Below are positions 45,856-56,600 of a stretch of 64,000 nucleotides of DNA, piece after piece. Below the pieces are notes generated by a model that was not told the origin of the DNA, made no database searches, and saw only the letters and a list, made by a program, of their open reading frames with translations. Position numbers and translations under genes: made by a program. Origin of the DNA: Narthecium ossifragum (taxonomy: Eukaryota > Streptophyta > Magnoliopsida > Dioscoreales > Nartheciaceae); contig OY986969.1 of assembly GCA_963920575.1 (NCBI GenBank), positions 8,181,096-8,245,095 of the forward strand. Reading direction: 5' to 3'. Position 1 is the first letter of the stretch. Each line of letters begins with the position of its first letter.

Positions 45856-47076
45856 TGTTAGAACATAAATCTAAACGTTGATCGGTCAAATAGTCAAAGT
45901 CAAAATCTACTCCACACTTAAGTATCAGATGATTGTAGTTAAGTTCTACTCCTTCAAACGACGTTCGAACAGAGGTGTCAAGTTGAATGGAAATCTAGAT
46001 TAGACCTAATTTAATAATCTAATTAAAAGCTAATTATCTAGATTAACTTAAAATAGTCTAAATTAACCTAAGGAAAAGCATTAAGTTATCTAATATTACG
46101 AAATTAAATAAATAAAACCTTAGAGATCATCCTAAGTTACTAAATCATGATAAAGCATATTTAAATCTATTGGTTAAATTAATCTAATCCTACAAGATAA
46201 AAAACCTCTAATATTAAATTAATCTAAAGAAATGTAGTAAAGAACTATCTAAGAAATGAGGAAGAAAGCATAACTATCTAAACCTAGATTAGCCATCTAA
46301 AACAGTAATCTAAACTACTTTAAGCAGAAAAGATTAACTAAATATTGAAGAAACGAAGCCATTACATTAAAGAAATCAACTTACAGAAAACATCTTAAAG
46401 AACAGTAAGAAAATCCAGGCGCGCAGGCTCTGTGTATGGTTTGCGAGAGCTATTACACAGTGAAAGAGAAAGGTATTAATACTAGAGCAGTTCAACTCCT
46501 TCGTCCAGCACGTTCTCCATCGTCTTCCATCTTTCACTCTGGATGAGCCGCGTGTCCCATGTTCTCCGATATTTTCTCGTTTCTGCATTCTTTGCTCTGG
46601 CCGATGACGGTTGCGTCTGGGAGATGAGCTTCTGGCCGATGACGGTTGCGTCGGGTCGGTGAGCTTGTGTATTGTAACGTCGTCTTTCTTGATTGTTGTC
46701 TTTTCCTAATCTGTCTCTTCATCATCTAATGTTGATAACTTGTTGTCTTTGAATGAACTAAGTCTTTGGTCGATGACCTGTCACTGCTTTTGGCCGATAA
46801 CCTTCTTGTGTAAGGAAGATCATCGTTCTTAGTTAACAATGTCATCGTTGTTAGATCGTTATCGCCCTTGACTGATGGTTTCTTTATGTGAAAACAATCA
46901 TCATTCTTGATTGATGATTTTTCTCTTTGGGCGATGATCTTAATCGATGATTTCATTTTTTGGACGACGATCTTATCTTTAAGTGATATCGCCCAATTGA
47001 GTTTAAAAGTCTGTCAGTCATTCTTCTTATGTTGACATGTTAATTATTGATTGGTTAGTCATTATATTGGCTAACA
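45856..47076 (-). repeat. 5' LTR of the Tat element
   Basis: 1221 bp. The TATA position equivalent to 27068-27061 reads TATTAATA (46481-46474). It also has a short extra GATGAGCTTCTGGCCGATGA segment near 46622, absent from the 3' LTR. Confidence 0.95.
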
Positions 47077-47115
47077 CATACTATAAAGGATGTATTGGAG
47101 ATCAATCCTGAAATG

Positions 47116-47470
47116 ATAGGGCCGGCATGCAGCAGGAGCAGGACTAATGCTGCGCTTCATATGATTTGCATTGATCAAACTTGGAACTACTTTGATACGT
47201 ACATGGTCAAAAAGTTTGAAGCTACCCACATAATATTTTTCTCATTCGAGAAATCTGTGGTAGATTACCATCCTATCATTTTGGAGTGTGTAGTACCTTT
47301 ATCATTCAAGAATCCCCAGCCATTTCGGAGGATGAGAAGCGAGAGAGAAACCAGATCATACGAGATCACTTGAATGGATTTCCGTTAACATGATTAACAT
47401 GGTTAGTTAGCGATATAATTCCGACATTGAAATGATTGTACAAATTGAAAACTATGAATCATTTTGCAAT
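47116..47470. repeat. Right arm of the 45-kb-spaced inverted repeat
   Basis: Reverse complement of 1446-1778. Forward translation of 47116-47310 reads as a decayed LINE endonuclease end (CIDQTWNYFD, VVDYHPIILECV). The last ~130 bp are non-coding and shared with the left arm. Confidence 0.85.
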
Positions 47471-48012
47471 TAGGGGTAATTTAGAACCTACTGACCTATT
47501 TTTTAGCCCAAAGATATCTATGTAAAATGTCTTCTGACGCAGCGTATATGTACTGCTTTGGACATGCATGAAGTCTGAGAGTATTCCAGATAGCAATGGG
47601 GATCGGTCCTGATTTGGACGATATAGAGAGAAAAATATTATTGCGGATGATATAGCCTGATCGTGCCGTTCCTTCAGAGTCATATTTCAAAGATACATGA
47701 AGCTTTTAGCTATTTTAACCATCTGAAATTGCAGCAGCTAATAAGAGAGCAGACGAGAAAATCCTGAATAAATCCTCAAGCAGAGAATAATTTCCATACT
47801 CCAAATCAAACAGGCAAACAAAATAACTCATACCAAATAAACCACGTAAGCCCTTCTCTACTCATTTCACCAACGAGCAACCGAACAAAGGAAACAAAAA
47901 TACTGTCACAACCATTAACCTTTATAAAATAAAAACAAAAACAAAAACAAAAACATCCCATGCGGGCAAAATTTGGAGTTCCAGTGGCAGCGCTAAGGCA
48001 ACAGTATCAATA
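47471..48012. other. 3' flank of RLP24
   Basis: AT-rich. Just after the stop, the minus strand carries TTTTTGTTTTTG runs (about 47935-47957) that may belong to the 3' UTR. No other gene is seen. Confidence 0.5.
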
Positions 48013-51000
48013 TTACTCCTCCATGCGAACATCTTCAGCTTGAGATTGAGAAACTGGGACTTTGATTTTTGGAAGGGTGAGTGAAGGGTCCTCCATAAGA
48101 GCAAGAGGTGTTTTGACCAGATGAATGCTCTGTTCCAGCTCTTTAGCTGCCTCACGCTGCACAATGGCTTTGTTACCCTTCATCCTGAGGAACAATTGTG
48201 AAGTGTTAATCCATGGCATAGACCGAAAGTATAGTTGATGAGAGGTACATAGGCATGTCGTGGTAAGGAAACAAACCTCTTTTCATGGTGTTTGGCAGCT
48301 CTATCGCTCCTAATCTTGTCAATCTTCTTGATGACCTTAAGTGCATTCTCAATAACATTTCTATCATACCTATCTGGCCTATTGCGCTTCCTCTCAAACT
48401 CAAACGTTGAATCCTGGAGAAATCTCAACTCTGTCAGAAAATGTTTTACCTTTAATCATGGTGGTCCTACATCTACCAATCCCATTTTAACATTTATCCT
48501 ACCTGTGTCATATCCTTTCCATGTACCCGCCTATATGCCTTGGTCCATTTTACCTTGCGAGGATTTCTCTTCATTTTAAAGTTCTTATGGCACTTGGACC
48601 TGCAAAATTTGAAAACCTGCAGAAAACCGTTTGTCAGTACACAAACTGCATATAAGATACACATGCTGACTGTATTCTAAGTCTAAAACCTTTAATGGCC
48701 GTTACCTAGTGCAAATGAGTAATAGAAACATCTGGGATTATATTCCCCAAAAATAAAGGAACTGCCAGTGATGTAGAACCCATTGGCACCAATTGAGATT
48801 TTTTTTTTTTAAAGAATCAAAGACTTATCTGACAGCTAACAGAAAAAACATGTTCAGATACCCACAAAGACAAATTTATGGGCTTTATTGTGAAAAGTTT
48901 CCACCTGGATCGCTTGGAGATTTCTAAAGAAAGGCATCCTTCCTACCCTTCCCAGCAAGTTATCCTACTTATGCAATAGAACCATTGAGCCAGTAGCATT
49001 AATTCACCTCTTAAACCTAAGTGATATCTATGACAAACAGCCATCTGCTGTAGCACTTACGACGTTCACGTCATTTCACGTAGTTTCATAATCCTCCAAT
49101 AGTTAAAAGGCAATGCCCTTTTTGTTTGTGTATATCTAGAAGCGCATGCTGCTTACAAATCATGTGTCAAGTTTCGACAGAAATAAAATGCTAGGCCAAA
49201 ATGCGCTGGTTCCACAAGGACCAGTCCACAAACAAGCCAGAAACTAGCATAAGGCCCAGCATCAGCCCAAGGTCACCTAACTACTGCAATTTCAGAAGTT
49301 CTGGGCCCATCTCGCCTGAAACAGCTCAAACAGAACTTATTGGCCCAATTAAACCATTCCCATTGGAATCAGGTTTGGTTAAACTACAACATTGGATCAA
49401 ACCATAGCTCCACCCATAGCTCAAACAGAACTTATGTTTCCCAAGACTCATAGCAACCCCAATCTTGACCATTTCCCTTCTTAAATGAAAAATCCTAACC
49501 ATTTCTTCAGGCCAATCATAATCAATCCCTGGAAATTGGATTCAAGGCTGGTCAGCAAGAATCAAGCAACAATTGACATGCAGCACACCCAAGTGTGTCA
49601 ATTCAATTTCCCAACGAGAACCATTAAATTCTTCCTCTCTTCCCCCCTTTTCCTATTAAATCAGGGTGGCAGATTAGCAGCAGCTGCACTGGCTGCGATG
49701 CTGCCCCTACTAGAGGGGAAATTCAAATGACTCTAGCCACTCTGATTTGGTGTGTCCAGTCATTTTTTCTCAAAATCAAAGACAGATCATACATCATAGA
49801 AGGCATCAATTTCCAACAGAGCATAATAACCAATCGCATTTAAAAGGCATCTTCGAATTTGAGAATTAGATAACAGGGGAAATTCAAATTACAGCTTGTT
49901 CATTATCTACAAAAGAGTACCCAGCCATACATGCTAGTCAATAGGTACGAAAGAAACCATGGTCACTTTTCCTCAAACTTATGTTATCAGACACAACTTC
50001 TCCTTGGAGAATTTAAACATAAGGAGTACCTAGATATACATGCTAGTCAGCAAACCAAAAACATCAATAGCTATGAACTTCAAATTTAAAGAATGAAGAA
50101 AAGAACAATTTAAGTACAACAATTGTACTTCTAGATATTCTTCTTCATACTCAGAATATGTATGGACCGTGAATAACAATGTTTTCAACAGATCCAGTTA
50201 ATCTCTGACAAGAAATCTCTTTGCAAAACAGTTGCAAGTTTATGCCTACACATGGAATTTTAAAAATCAATCCAACGGAGAACTCGAATTGCTAAGCAAT
50301 CATCTTGTCACAGAAAAGGAAGCTCGAGGACACGGGATTCTCTCAAGGAGATAATGTCAAAGGGCAAAATAGTCGACATAAGAATAACACAAGAGAATCA
50401 AAAGATATCGAATGAAGTGCTTCCAGAATAAAATTGCAGAATATTGATACATGATGAAACAGATAGAAGAAATACAGATGACTGAAAGCATCCATACATA
50501 AAGGCCAACATTGTGAGCTACATTCCATAACTCTAGGTCTGCACTAACCAATTCAAGGTCAAGCCAAGGCCAAATTCCTCAATAAAGAAACTCTAACCAA
50601 ATACACTCTTTGTTGATCTTTAGTTATTGTCTCTTTCGTAACTCTTAAGCTTCAATGAAAAAATGGCAGTATTGTGCAATTTGTTAAGTTGAAGAACACT
50701 TCAATGTAATCAATTAGTACAGACAACTCCATGCATACACTAGCGTATATAGGTCGAGACTACAAAGGACATATACCCTAAAAAAAAAAAAAACATATGA
50801 TAGCTAGTTCCTTAAGTCATACATTAAGACGCCTGTCTGACACCACATGCCTCAAGGCCATGTGTTTTCTAATGAAGCCAACAAAAAGTTCCAGTGCTCA
50901 CAACTTTCTCCAGATATCTAACCATTAATAAAAAGCAATGCCCCAAACCATGGCCATGCAATAGCAGAACTATCATGGAAAACCAGTTTCACACACACAT

Positions 51001-51194
51001 CCAGAATAGGCGCTAAAGGGTGAAGAAAAAGCATAAAACCGAAAACCAACTTATTCAAAAACTCCCAAGTGCCATAACAATGGAAAAGTCAGAAGAAAGG
51101 AGGGATGCTTTACCGTTCCATCGTTGCGAACAAATTGAATGCCATGCCCCGGGTAGACAGTGGATGAACAGAACCAGCACTTCTCCAACCTCAT
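48013..51194 (-). CDS. RLP24: RLP24-like ribosome biogenesis protein (L24e family), four coding exons
   Basis: Placeholder-like relative of ribosomal protein eL24 that joins pre-60S particles in the nucleolus and is exchanged for eL24 in the cytoplasm (known for yeast Rlp24). Exons: 51194-51114, 48616-48503, 48413-48277, 48184-48013. All introns are GT-AG and together give 167 residues, near the ~160 of plant homologues. Exon 1 has the start of the zinc site ([18 protein letters not shown]); exon 2 completes it ([21 protein letters not shown]). Exon 3 is the basic helix ([16 protein letters not shown]), and exon 4 the tail ([27 protein letters not shown]). The frame is intact throughout, so it is presumably functional. 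Intron 1 is 2.5 kb with no recognised element. A GT-AG intron also sits in the 5' leader (51618-51222). Confidence 0.96.
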
Positions 51195-51221
51195 CGTGCT
51201 TCCAAATCAGAATACTGATCT

Positions 51222-51618
51222 CTGAAAGAAGACATTTTTGTGATCACACAAGGATAACACTGAAGTCAGATGCTAAACTCAAGATTCCACACAGCAGTTA
51301 CATATTCAGTATGAAATCATTTGACCAAGCTTCTTTCCTCATAAATCTTATACCAAACCACTGCAAATCGACGCCTTACTGCCATATCTCAAGTGGCGAG
51401 CATGGCGTTGGAGTTTTAGGAGGCAGAGAGGGAGGTGGAGTGCACGTTCTTGGCCATCTTGGCCGGAGGTATGTGCTTCTTTCTCTCTCTTTCTATCTTC
51501 GATTATTAGGGTTCTTTTCTTGGTGGAAATCAGGTGATGAGCTTTCTAATTCTACTAAGTTCTACAGATATCTAAACATTAATCATGGATAAAGAAGAAG
51601 CACAACAAAAAAATTCAC
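51222..51618 (-). other. Intron in the RLP24 5' leader
   Basis: Donor CAACAG|GTGAAT at 51619/51618 and acceptor CTTCTTTCAG ending at 51222, 27 bp before the ATG. Leader introns are common in plant translation-machinery genes. Assignment is by splice signals only. Confidence 0.6.
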
Positions 51619-51619
51619 C

Positions 51620-51830
51620 TGTTGCCGGTAGCTCTCCGCCGTTAGCGGCCGGCAGCCGATCGCCGGTTATTCTTCAATCTAAGGATGGGGAAAAGGAAGC
51701 CGTTAGGGTAAGCGTAAGCTCATTTAATAGGAAAGGAGGTGTGAACACGGGCTTCTAACGGACCCCTTTCGGCCCAAACCGATCCAGAGGTCCGGCCCAA
51801 TGCTATAAACCCTGGCTCGTCGCCTCGACG

Positions 51831-51872
<42 letters not shown>

Positions 51873-51887
51873 CCTTCCGCCGCCGAG
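51620..51887. promoter_or_regulatory. Divergent promoter between RLP24 and the PPR gene
   Basis: Two site II/UP1-type elements GGCCCAAA (51771-51778) and GGCCCAA (51794-51800), and a telo-box ACCCTAA on the minus strand (51709-51703). A TATA-like CTATAAACCC (51803-51812) serves the PPR side. Telo-box plus site II is the known signature of plant ribosome- and organelle-biogenesis promoters, which fits both neighbours. A (CT)n leader (51832-51867) precedes the PPR start. Confidence 0.7.
51832..51867 (+). repeat. (CT)n microsatellite in the PPR 5' leader
   Basis: About 17 CT units, 20 bp before the ATG at 51888. CT-rich leaders are common in plant genes. Confidence 0.95.
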
Positions 51888-53681
51888 ATGAGGAGAGCCG
51901 GCGGTGGTGCGTGGCTCCCGTATCTCCTCCTCCGCCGCCGCTCCCTGTCAAACTCCCACTGCCACCACCGCCCTATCCTTTCTCGCTTCTCTTCCTCAGC
52001 ACCAACCTCCCTCGCTGATTCTAAGGACCCTCTGGTGGACGATCCTCCATCCTCCATCCCCACCCAGGAATCCGTCCTCTACACCTTGAAGAAGCTTGGC
52101 AAGAAGCCTGACCAGGCGCTGAGCTTCTTTGGCTGCCTCACTACCCAGCGCAGCTTCGTCCCAGGCGCCGCTGCCTACGTCGCCATGCTCCGCATTCTCT
52201 CCAGTAACAAGGACCACCTCAAGGACTTCTGGTCTTTTCTCAAGTCCATGGGCGACGCTGGCCACCGCCTCGATGATGGTACCTACCTCACCCTCCTCGC
52301 TAACTTCAAAAACCACAATTTTCCCTCGACGGAGTCCTCCGCGTTGAGGCAGTTCCACTCCCTCGCCGCCAAGAGAGCTGCGTCTGAGTCCTCCGTCAAG
52401 TCCGCCGCGGAAGTTGTTTTGGGTGGACAACAAGGTGGGGACTTGGATGAGCGGTTGGCGGGTCTTGGGTTGTCTTTGTCGGAGGATTTGGTGGCGAGGA
52501 TCCTCCGGGAGCTGCGAGGTGAACCATCTAAAGCTCTGGATTTCTTTCGGTGGGCGGCTAAGAGGTCGGAAACATACCAACATGGGTCGATCGCCTACAA
52601 TGCCATTACTCGGGTTCTTGGAAGGGAGGGTTTTGTTGCAGAATTTTGGAGTTTGGTGGGAGAAATGAAGGAGAAGGGGCATGATATGGACATCGACACC
52701 TATATAAAGCTCTCAAGGCAGTTCCAGAAGAGCAAGATGATGAAGGAGGCCGTGGAGCTTTATGAGCTGATGATGGATGGCCCCTACAAGCCCGCCATCC
52801 AAGATTGTGGGATCCTCCTTCGGCAGATTGCTTTGACGGAATCTCCGAATCTTGATTTGGTCTTTAGGGTCGTGAAGAAGTACGAAGCCGCTGGGTACTC
52901 ACTGTCTAAGGTCGTGTATGATGGGATTCATAGGTCTCTGACAAGCATTGGGAAGTTTGAGGAAGCCGAGGAGATCCTGGAAAAAATGAAACAAGAGGGC
53001 TACGAACCGGATAACATCACCTATAGCCAGTTGGTGTATGGACTCTGTAAAGCGAAAAAACTGGATGAAGCTTGTATGGTTCTAGATGAGATGGAAGCGA
53101 AGGGATGCATCCCTGATGTCAAGACATGGACAGTATTAATTCAAGGACATTGCTCTGCTGGTGAAGTTAGCAAGGCCTTAGTGTTTCTCACGCAGATGAT
53201 AGAGAAGGGTTGTGATGCTGATGGCGATCTCCTAGATGTTCTGGTGAAAGCTTTATGTTCTAGGAATAGATCAGATGATGCTTACACTTTGTTCGTCGAA
53301 ATGGTGGAGAGGGCTCGTGTGAAGCCTTGGCAAGCTACTTACAAGTACTTGATTGAAGAGCTCTTACGTGATGGGAAGCTTGAAGAGGCTTTGAAGCTGC
53401 TTGGTTCTATGAAAAGTCATAAGTTTCCACCATTTCCCGACCCTTTTCCTTCATACATATCTAAATTTGGGACAGTAGAAGATGCTAGAGACTTCATAAA
53501 AGCATTGACGGTGAATACCTACCCGTCACCTGCGGCATATTTGAATGTCTTTAAATCCTTCTTCAAGGAAGCCAGGTACTCTGAGGCCCAAGATTTACTC
53601 TTTAAATGCCCTCATCATATTCGGAAGCATGCTGACATTTCTAAATTGTTTGGCTCGATAAAAGCTGTAAGTGCTGTTTGA
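51888..53681 (+). CDS. P-class pentatricopeptide repeat protein, organelle-targeted
   Basis: Single-exon gene, 597 residues, intact. The N-terminus (1-45) is rich in Arg, Ser and Leu with few acids (LLLRRRSLSNS, LSRFSSSAP), typical of a mitochondrial or plastid presequence. Degenerate helical pairs cover 60-230. Clear 35-residue PPR motifs lie at about 236-270, 342-376 (VYDGIHRSLTSIGKFEEAEE), 377-411 (ITYSQLVYGLCKAKKLDEAC), 412-446, 447-482 and 483-517. There is no E, DYW or SMR domain, so it is P-class: it would bind a specific organelle RNA and affect splicing or stability. Overall form recalls At3g48250/BIR6-type proteins, but I cannot confirm orthology. GC3 falls from 5' to 3', a monocot trait. 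Divergent from RLP24. Confidence 0.94.
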   Translation: MRRAGGGAWLPYLLLRRRSLSNSHCHHRPILSRFSSSAPTSLADSKDPLVDDPPSSIPTQESVLYTLKKLGKKPDQALSFFGCLTTQRSFVPGAAAYVAMLRILSSNKDHLKDFWSFLKSMGDAGHRLDDGTYLTLLANFKNHNFPSTESSALRQFHSLAAKRAASESSVKSAAEVVLGGQQGGDLDERLAGLGLSLSEDLVARILRELRGEPSKALDFFRWAAKRSETYQHGSIAYNAITRVLGREGFVAEFWSLVGEMKEKGHDMDIDTYIKLSRQFQKSKMMKEAVELYELMMDGPYKPAIQDCGILLRQIALTESPNLDLVFRVVKKYEAAGYSLSKVVYDGIHRSLTSIGKFEEAEEILEKMKQEGYEPDNITYSQLVYGLCKAKKLDEACMVLDEMEAKGCIPDVKTWTVLIQGHCSAGEVSKALVFLTQMIEKGCDADGDLLDVLVKALCSRNRSDDAYTLFVEMVERARVKPWQATYKYLIEELLRDGKLEEALKLLGSMKSHKFPPFPDPFPSYISKFGTVEDARDFIKALTVNTYPSPAAYLNVFKSFFKEARYSEAQDLLFKCPHHIRKHADISKLFGSIKAVSAV

Positions 53682-53951
53682 GGTTAGTGCTCACATGAGG
53701 TTATTGTATGAACCTAGTGCATTTCAGAGCAAAAACTCATTTATTTATCATGTACCACGTATTGGCCATATGTTTAAAGGAAATGCACATGGTAAATAGC
53801 ACGCAAATAGCTTCTTTTCTTCTTTTCTGCATTTTGGCTTATTTAAGCACAATAGCAACAGCGTATTCTATATTGGTTCAGATATGAAATTTTAGATGCT
53901 TTATGAACGGAAAAGTAGATTAATTTTGATGGGATTTTAGTCGTAGGTCTT
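53682..53951. other. 3' flank of the PPR gene
   Basis: AT-rich probable 3' UTR. No gene is seen. Confidence 0.5.
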
Positions 53952-54253
53952 CTTGTATGGTATCCTACCGGTTGTTCCTTCCCTTGGTTGTTTACTGTCC
54001 TTATCAAAGGGGGAAGGAAACATCAAGGGTGAGTTTTTATTCTTTAAGCTTGACTTCAGGGTGTTTGCTGTCTACATGTGAGCACCATTGGGTAAAAGCT
54101 TGCTTGTATGGTATCCTACTGGTAGTTCCTTCCCTTGGTTGTTTACTGTCCTTATCAAAGGGGGAAGGAAACATCAAGGTGAGTTTTTATGCTGTAAGCT
54201 TGACTTCAGGGTGTTTGCTGTCTACATGTGAGCACCATTGGGTAAAAACTTGC
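53952..54253 (+). repeat. 151-bp tandem duplication
   Basis: Two copies starting CTTGTATGGTATCCTAC at 53952 and 54103, with about half a dozen point differences. The open frame across them is a by-product. Confidence 0.95.
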
Positions 54254-55014
54254 TTGATCTCAAATCGTCGACAGCTTTGTTTAATTGTTTCACCATAGCA
54301 ATGTCTACACCATCTTCGTGGTGTACTCAGAATCTGATGCTATGCTTTGTGCATATCTCAGTGCAATGCCTTAATTGGGAGCATTACTCGTGATCATTTA
54401 ACTCCTTAAAGGGTTGTGATATTTTCAATTTAAGTGTTTCTTTCGAAGTTGCTGATATGAGTATCAAGAAGCATACTTCAGTCTTTTTGTCTGTGAATGC
54501 CGATCCATGCTATCTTCCAGGGTGAATGTTTTTCCATCGATCCTTGAAATGTTCTTTTCTCTTTGATAAATAAGCAAATACAACTATTAATCTGAAGGAT
54601 CTGGGTGTACCCATGCCTGTGAGAGGAAACCTTTGTGTCACCTTTGAGAATTAGCCTTCCTAGTCATTTGATTGACAATTTGCTACTCGATAAATAAGGG
54701 AGAAGTCTTCTAGTATGACATGGTACTTTTGCGATCAATAGTGGTAATGCTATGGGAGTGTCTAAAGTTTTCTCAGTTGGCAGGGCCTAATTAAGACACT
54801 ATGTCTTTATCTAATCAGAAAGTTCTACTCTTTGTTTATGGTGCTCAAGGAAAATCTAGAGTTGACTTTGCCTTAAGAATACTTGAAGTCTTGTCCTTGT
54901 ATGTGCAGTCTTATCTTAGACTTGGAACGATGCATCTGGATGTTGTTGATGTTTATGAAACCAACTTATGAGAGTGATAATTTTGAATGCCATGGTTACT
55001 TGGGCGTTCATTTA
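54254..55014. other. Intergenic sequence, no feature seen
   Basis: AT-rich, no open frame with recognisable content. Confidence 0.45.
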
Positions 55015-55200
55015 GGGCCTATTTGGCGGCATGGAATGGGGGCGAATCCGTCAGATCCCGTTTCGGCATTTGGCGCACTGGCGGATTCCAAAAAACGGAA
55101 TCATCCCAAAAGGCGGATACCGAAATCGGCATCGTTCACGGTATCCGCTCCGTGGATTCCGGATCGCGGATTGCGTGTGGGATGCGTGCCAAACAGGCCC
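55015..55200. mobile_element. Tourist-like MITE (PIF/Harbinger type)
   Basis: Left end GGGCCTATTTGGCGGCAT and right end (reverse complement) GGGCCTGTTTGGCACGCAT form the terminal inverted repeat. The 3-bp duplication TTA flanks both sides (55012-55014, 55201-55203). The element is 186 bp, with a GC-rich interior full of CGGATTCC / GGAATC words that can fold. Confidence 0.9.
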
Positions 55201-55203
55201 TTA

Positions 55204-56013
55204 TTGAAGAAATAGGATTTTAAAGCAGGTTATTAGGGTAGAACCTTACACAGTAAGGAGTTAATTCAATTGATAATTCATTCGAGTGCTTTTGCGCTAG
55301 TTGATTACAGTATTTTCTTCTTGTTTCCGAGGCTGAGCAGAAATTGTGACGTACTTAGACCTAGACTTTTGGAGTTATATGATCCTAGTAAAAGAAAAAT
55401 ATCTGTCATGGTAACAGTGGATGCTGTTGACTTGTATATTGATGGGCCTTTGGATAGTTTCCAAGCGTGGCATTTTTACGAAGATGCCTAGCAGTCAGAT
55501 GTTTTTAGGCCTTTTGTGTTAGAAATAGGAAGAAAGCTGATTTCTGTATTGCCACTGGCTAATGCTCAAGTCATGATCTAGTTTGTACTCCATACTTAAC
55601 CCTCTAAATATCAAATCTTGCAATCTTGTAAACATAAAACTTGCAGACGTTGCATGAGAAAGTGTCCAACTTCTACTGCATAATCGGCCTCCAAAACATT
55701 AGAATCTTGAAATCTTGTCAACAGGAAACTTGTACTTTCAAATCCTCCTTCCAACGGTGCTTGGAACAGCTCATTTGGAGGCCACCTGAAAAGGATACGA
55801 GCAGAATACTTCTATAAAGCCAGGTAGAAATAAATTGCCTGATACTGATGTTTTATGATCGACATCTATAAGTCAGGTAGTTTGGCGTCGTTTGTTGGGA
55901 GGACGGGGAGACACCAAGTTGGGTGATTTCTTAGAAGCTAGTTGCTCAAAGAGTGAGGATGCTGAATCGCCATCAGAGACCGCGATTCCTTCTCGTAGCG
56001 AAAACCAGTATTC
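55204..56013. other. Intergenic sequence, no feature seen
   Basis: A 73-codon open frame (55270-55491) has no recognisable motif. Nothing else is seen. Confidence 0.4.
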
Positions 56014-56600
56014 ATGGAGTCATCGGCAGACCAGATAAAGATCCCAGGAGGGAGGATGACTTCCTCCCCGACCACCCCCTTCCTCCTCCCCCACTCCTCA
56101 TACTCCTCCTGGCCCCCACCTCTAACCCTTGATCCACCTCCTCAGCCTTACCCTCTCCCTCATACATTGACTACTCTCCCTGATCCAGATCTCCCCCCCC
56201 CCCCCAACCCCCCACACCTTCACCCCCCTTCCTGTACCAATCCCTCCACTTGCAACAGGGTTCGGGGGCCTGCAGTACCTCACTTACAGCAGGCCCTGCA
56301 GTGACCAAATCCAGGATTCATCATGATCAAAGGAAGGAGAAAAGAAAACACTGTTCTTCTCCTTTCCCTCCTTCACGGAAGAGAAAAGACCTCCATGAGT
56401 GCCATTGTCGTAGCCATCTCCTTAGCCGACCCCGAACGCCGTCGCCGGAGTCAACATGCCAAGGAGGTCGTCGAGCGATGACAGAAGATCTATGGAGACT
56501 CCCCCAACGGCGTCAGAAAGGTCTTGACATCCGCCTGGACCGTCGATAACGCCATCTTTGGCATCACAGTCTGCGACGGGGAGCCTTAGTGCCTCACAGT
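56014..56600 (+). other. Unrecognised GC-rich segment, left inverted-repeat arm
   Basis: Starts with a Pro-rich open frame (56014-56304) over a C-tract (56190-56205). From 56247 to ~56523 the sequence matches the reverse complement of 58980-59268. Frames such as MSAIVVAISLADPERRRR look protein-like but contain stops, and I do not recognise the family. The solo LTR at 56601 interrupts the segment, which resumes at 58014. Confidence 0.6.

Larger units (their letters stand above)
26443..47076 (-). mobile_element. Tat-lineage Ty3/gypsy retrotransposon with nested insertions and an antisense gene
   Basis: LTRs at 26443-27648 (3') and 45856-47076 (5') begin TGTTAGAACA and end GGCTAACA. The flanking 5-bp duplications are cagac (26438-26442) and catac (47077-47081), one mismatch. 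The polypurine tract ATGGGGGGAAAAA (27661-27649) and a primer site starting TGGCACGCATGGTGAGA (45850) set minus orientation. Order along the minus strand: gag, (protease not found), reverse transcriptase, gypsy RNase H, a second archaeal-type RNase H, integrase. This order with two RNase H domains is diagnostic of Tat/Ogre. An extra gene lies antisense before the 3' LTR. Coding parts carry stops and frameshifts. Confidence 0.93.

Noticed and set aside
49201..49730. Small genes inside RLP24 intron 1
   Set aside because: Short frames without motifs, inside an intron with good splice sites on the other strand.
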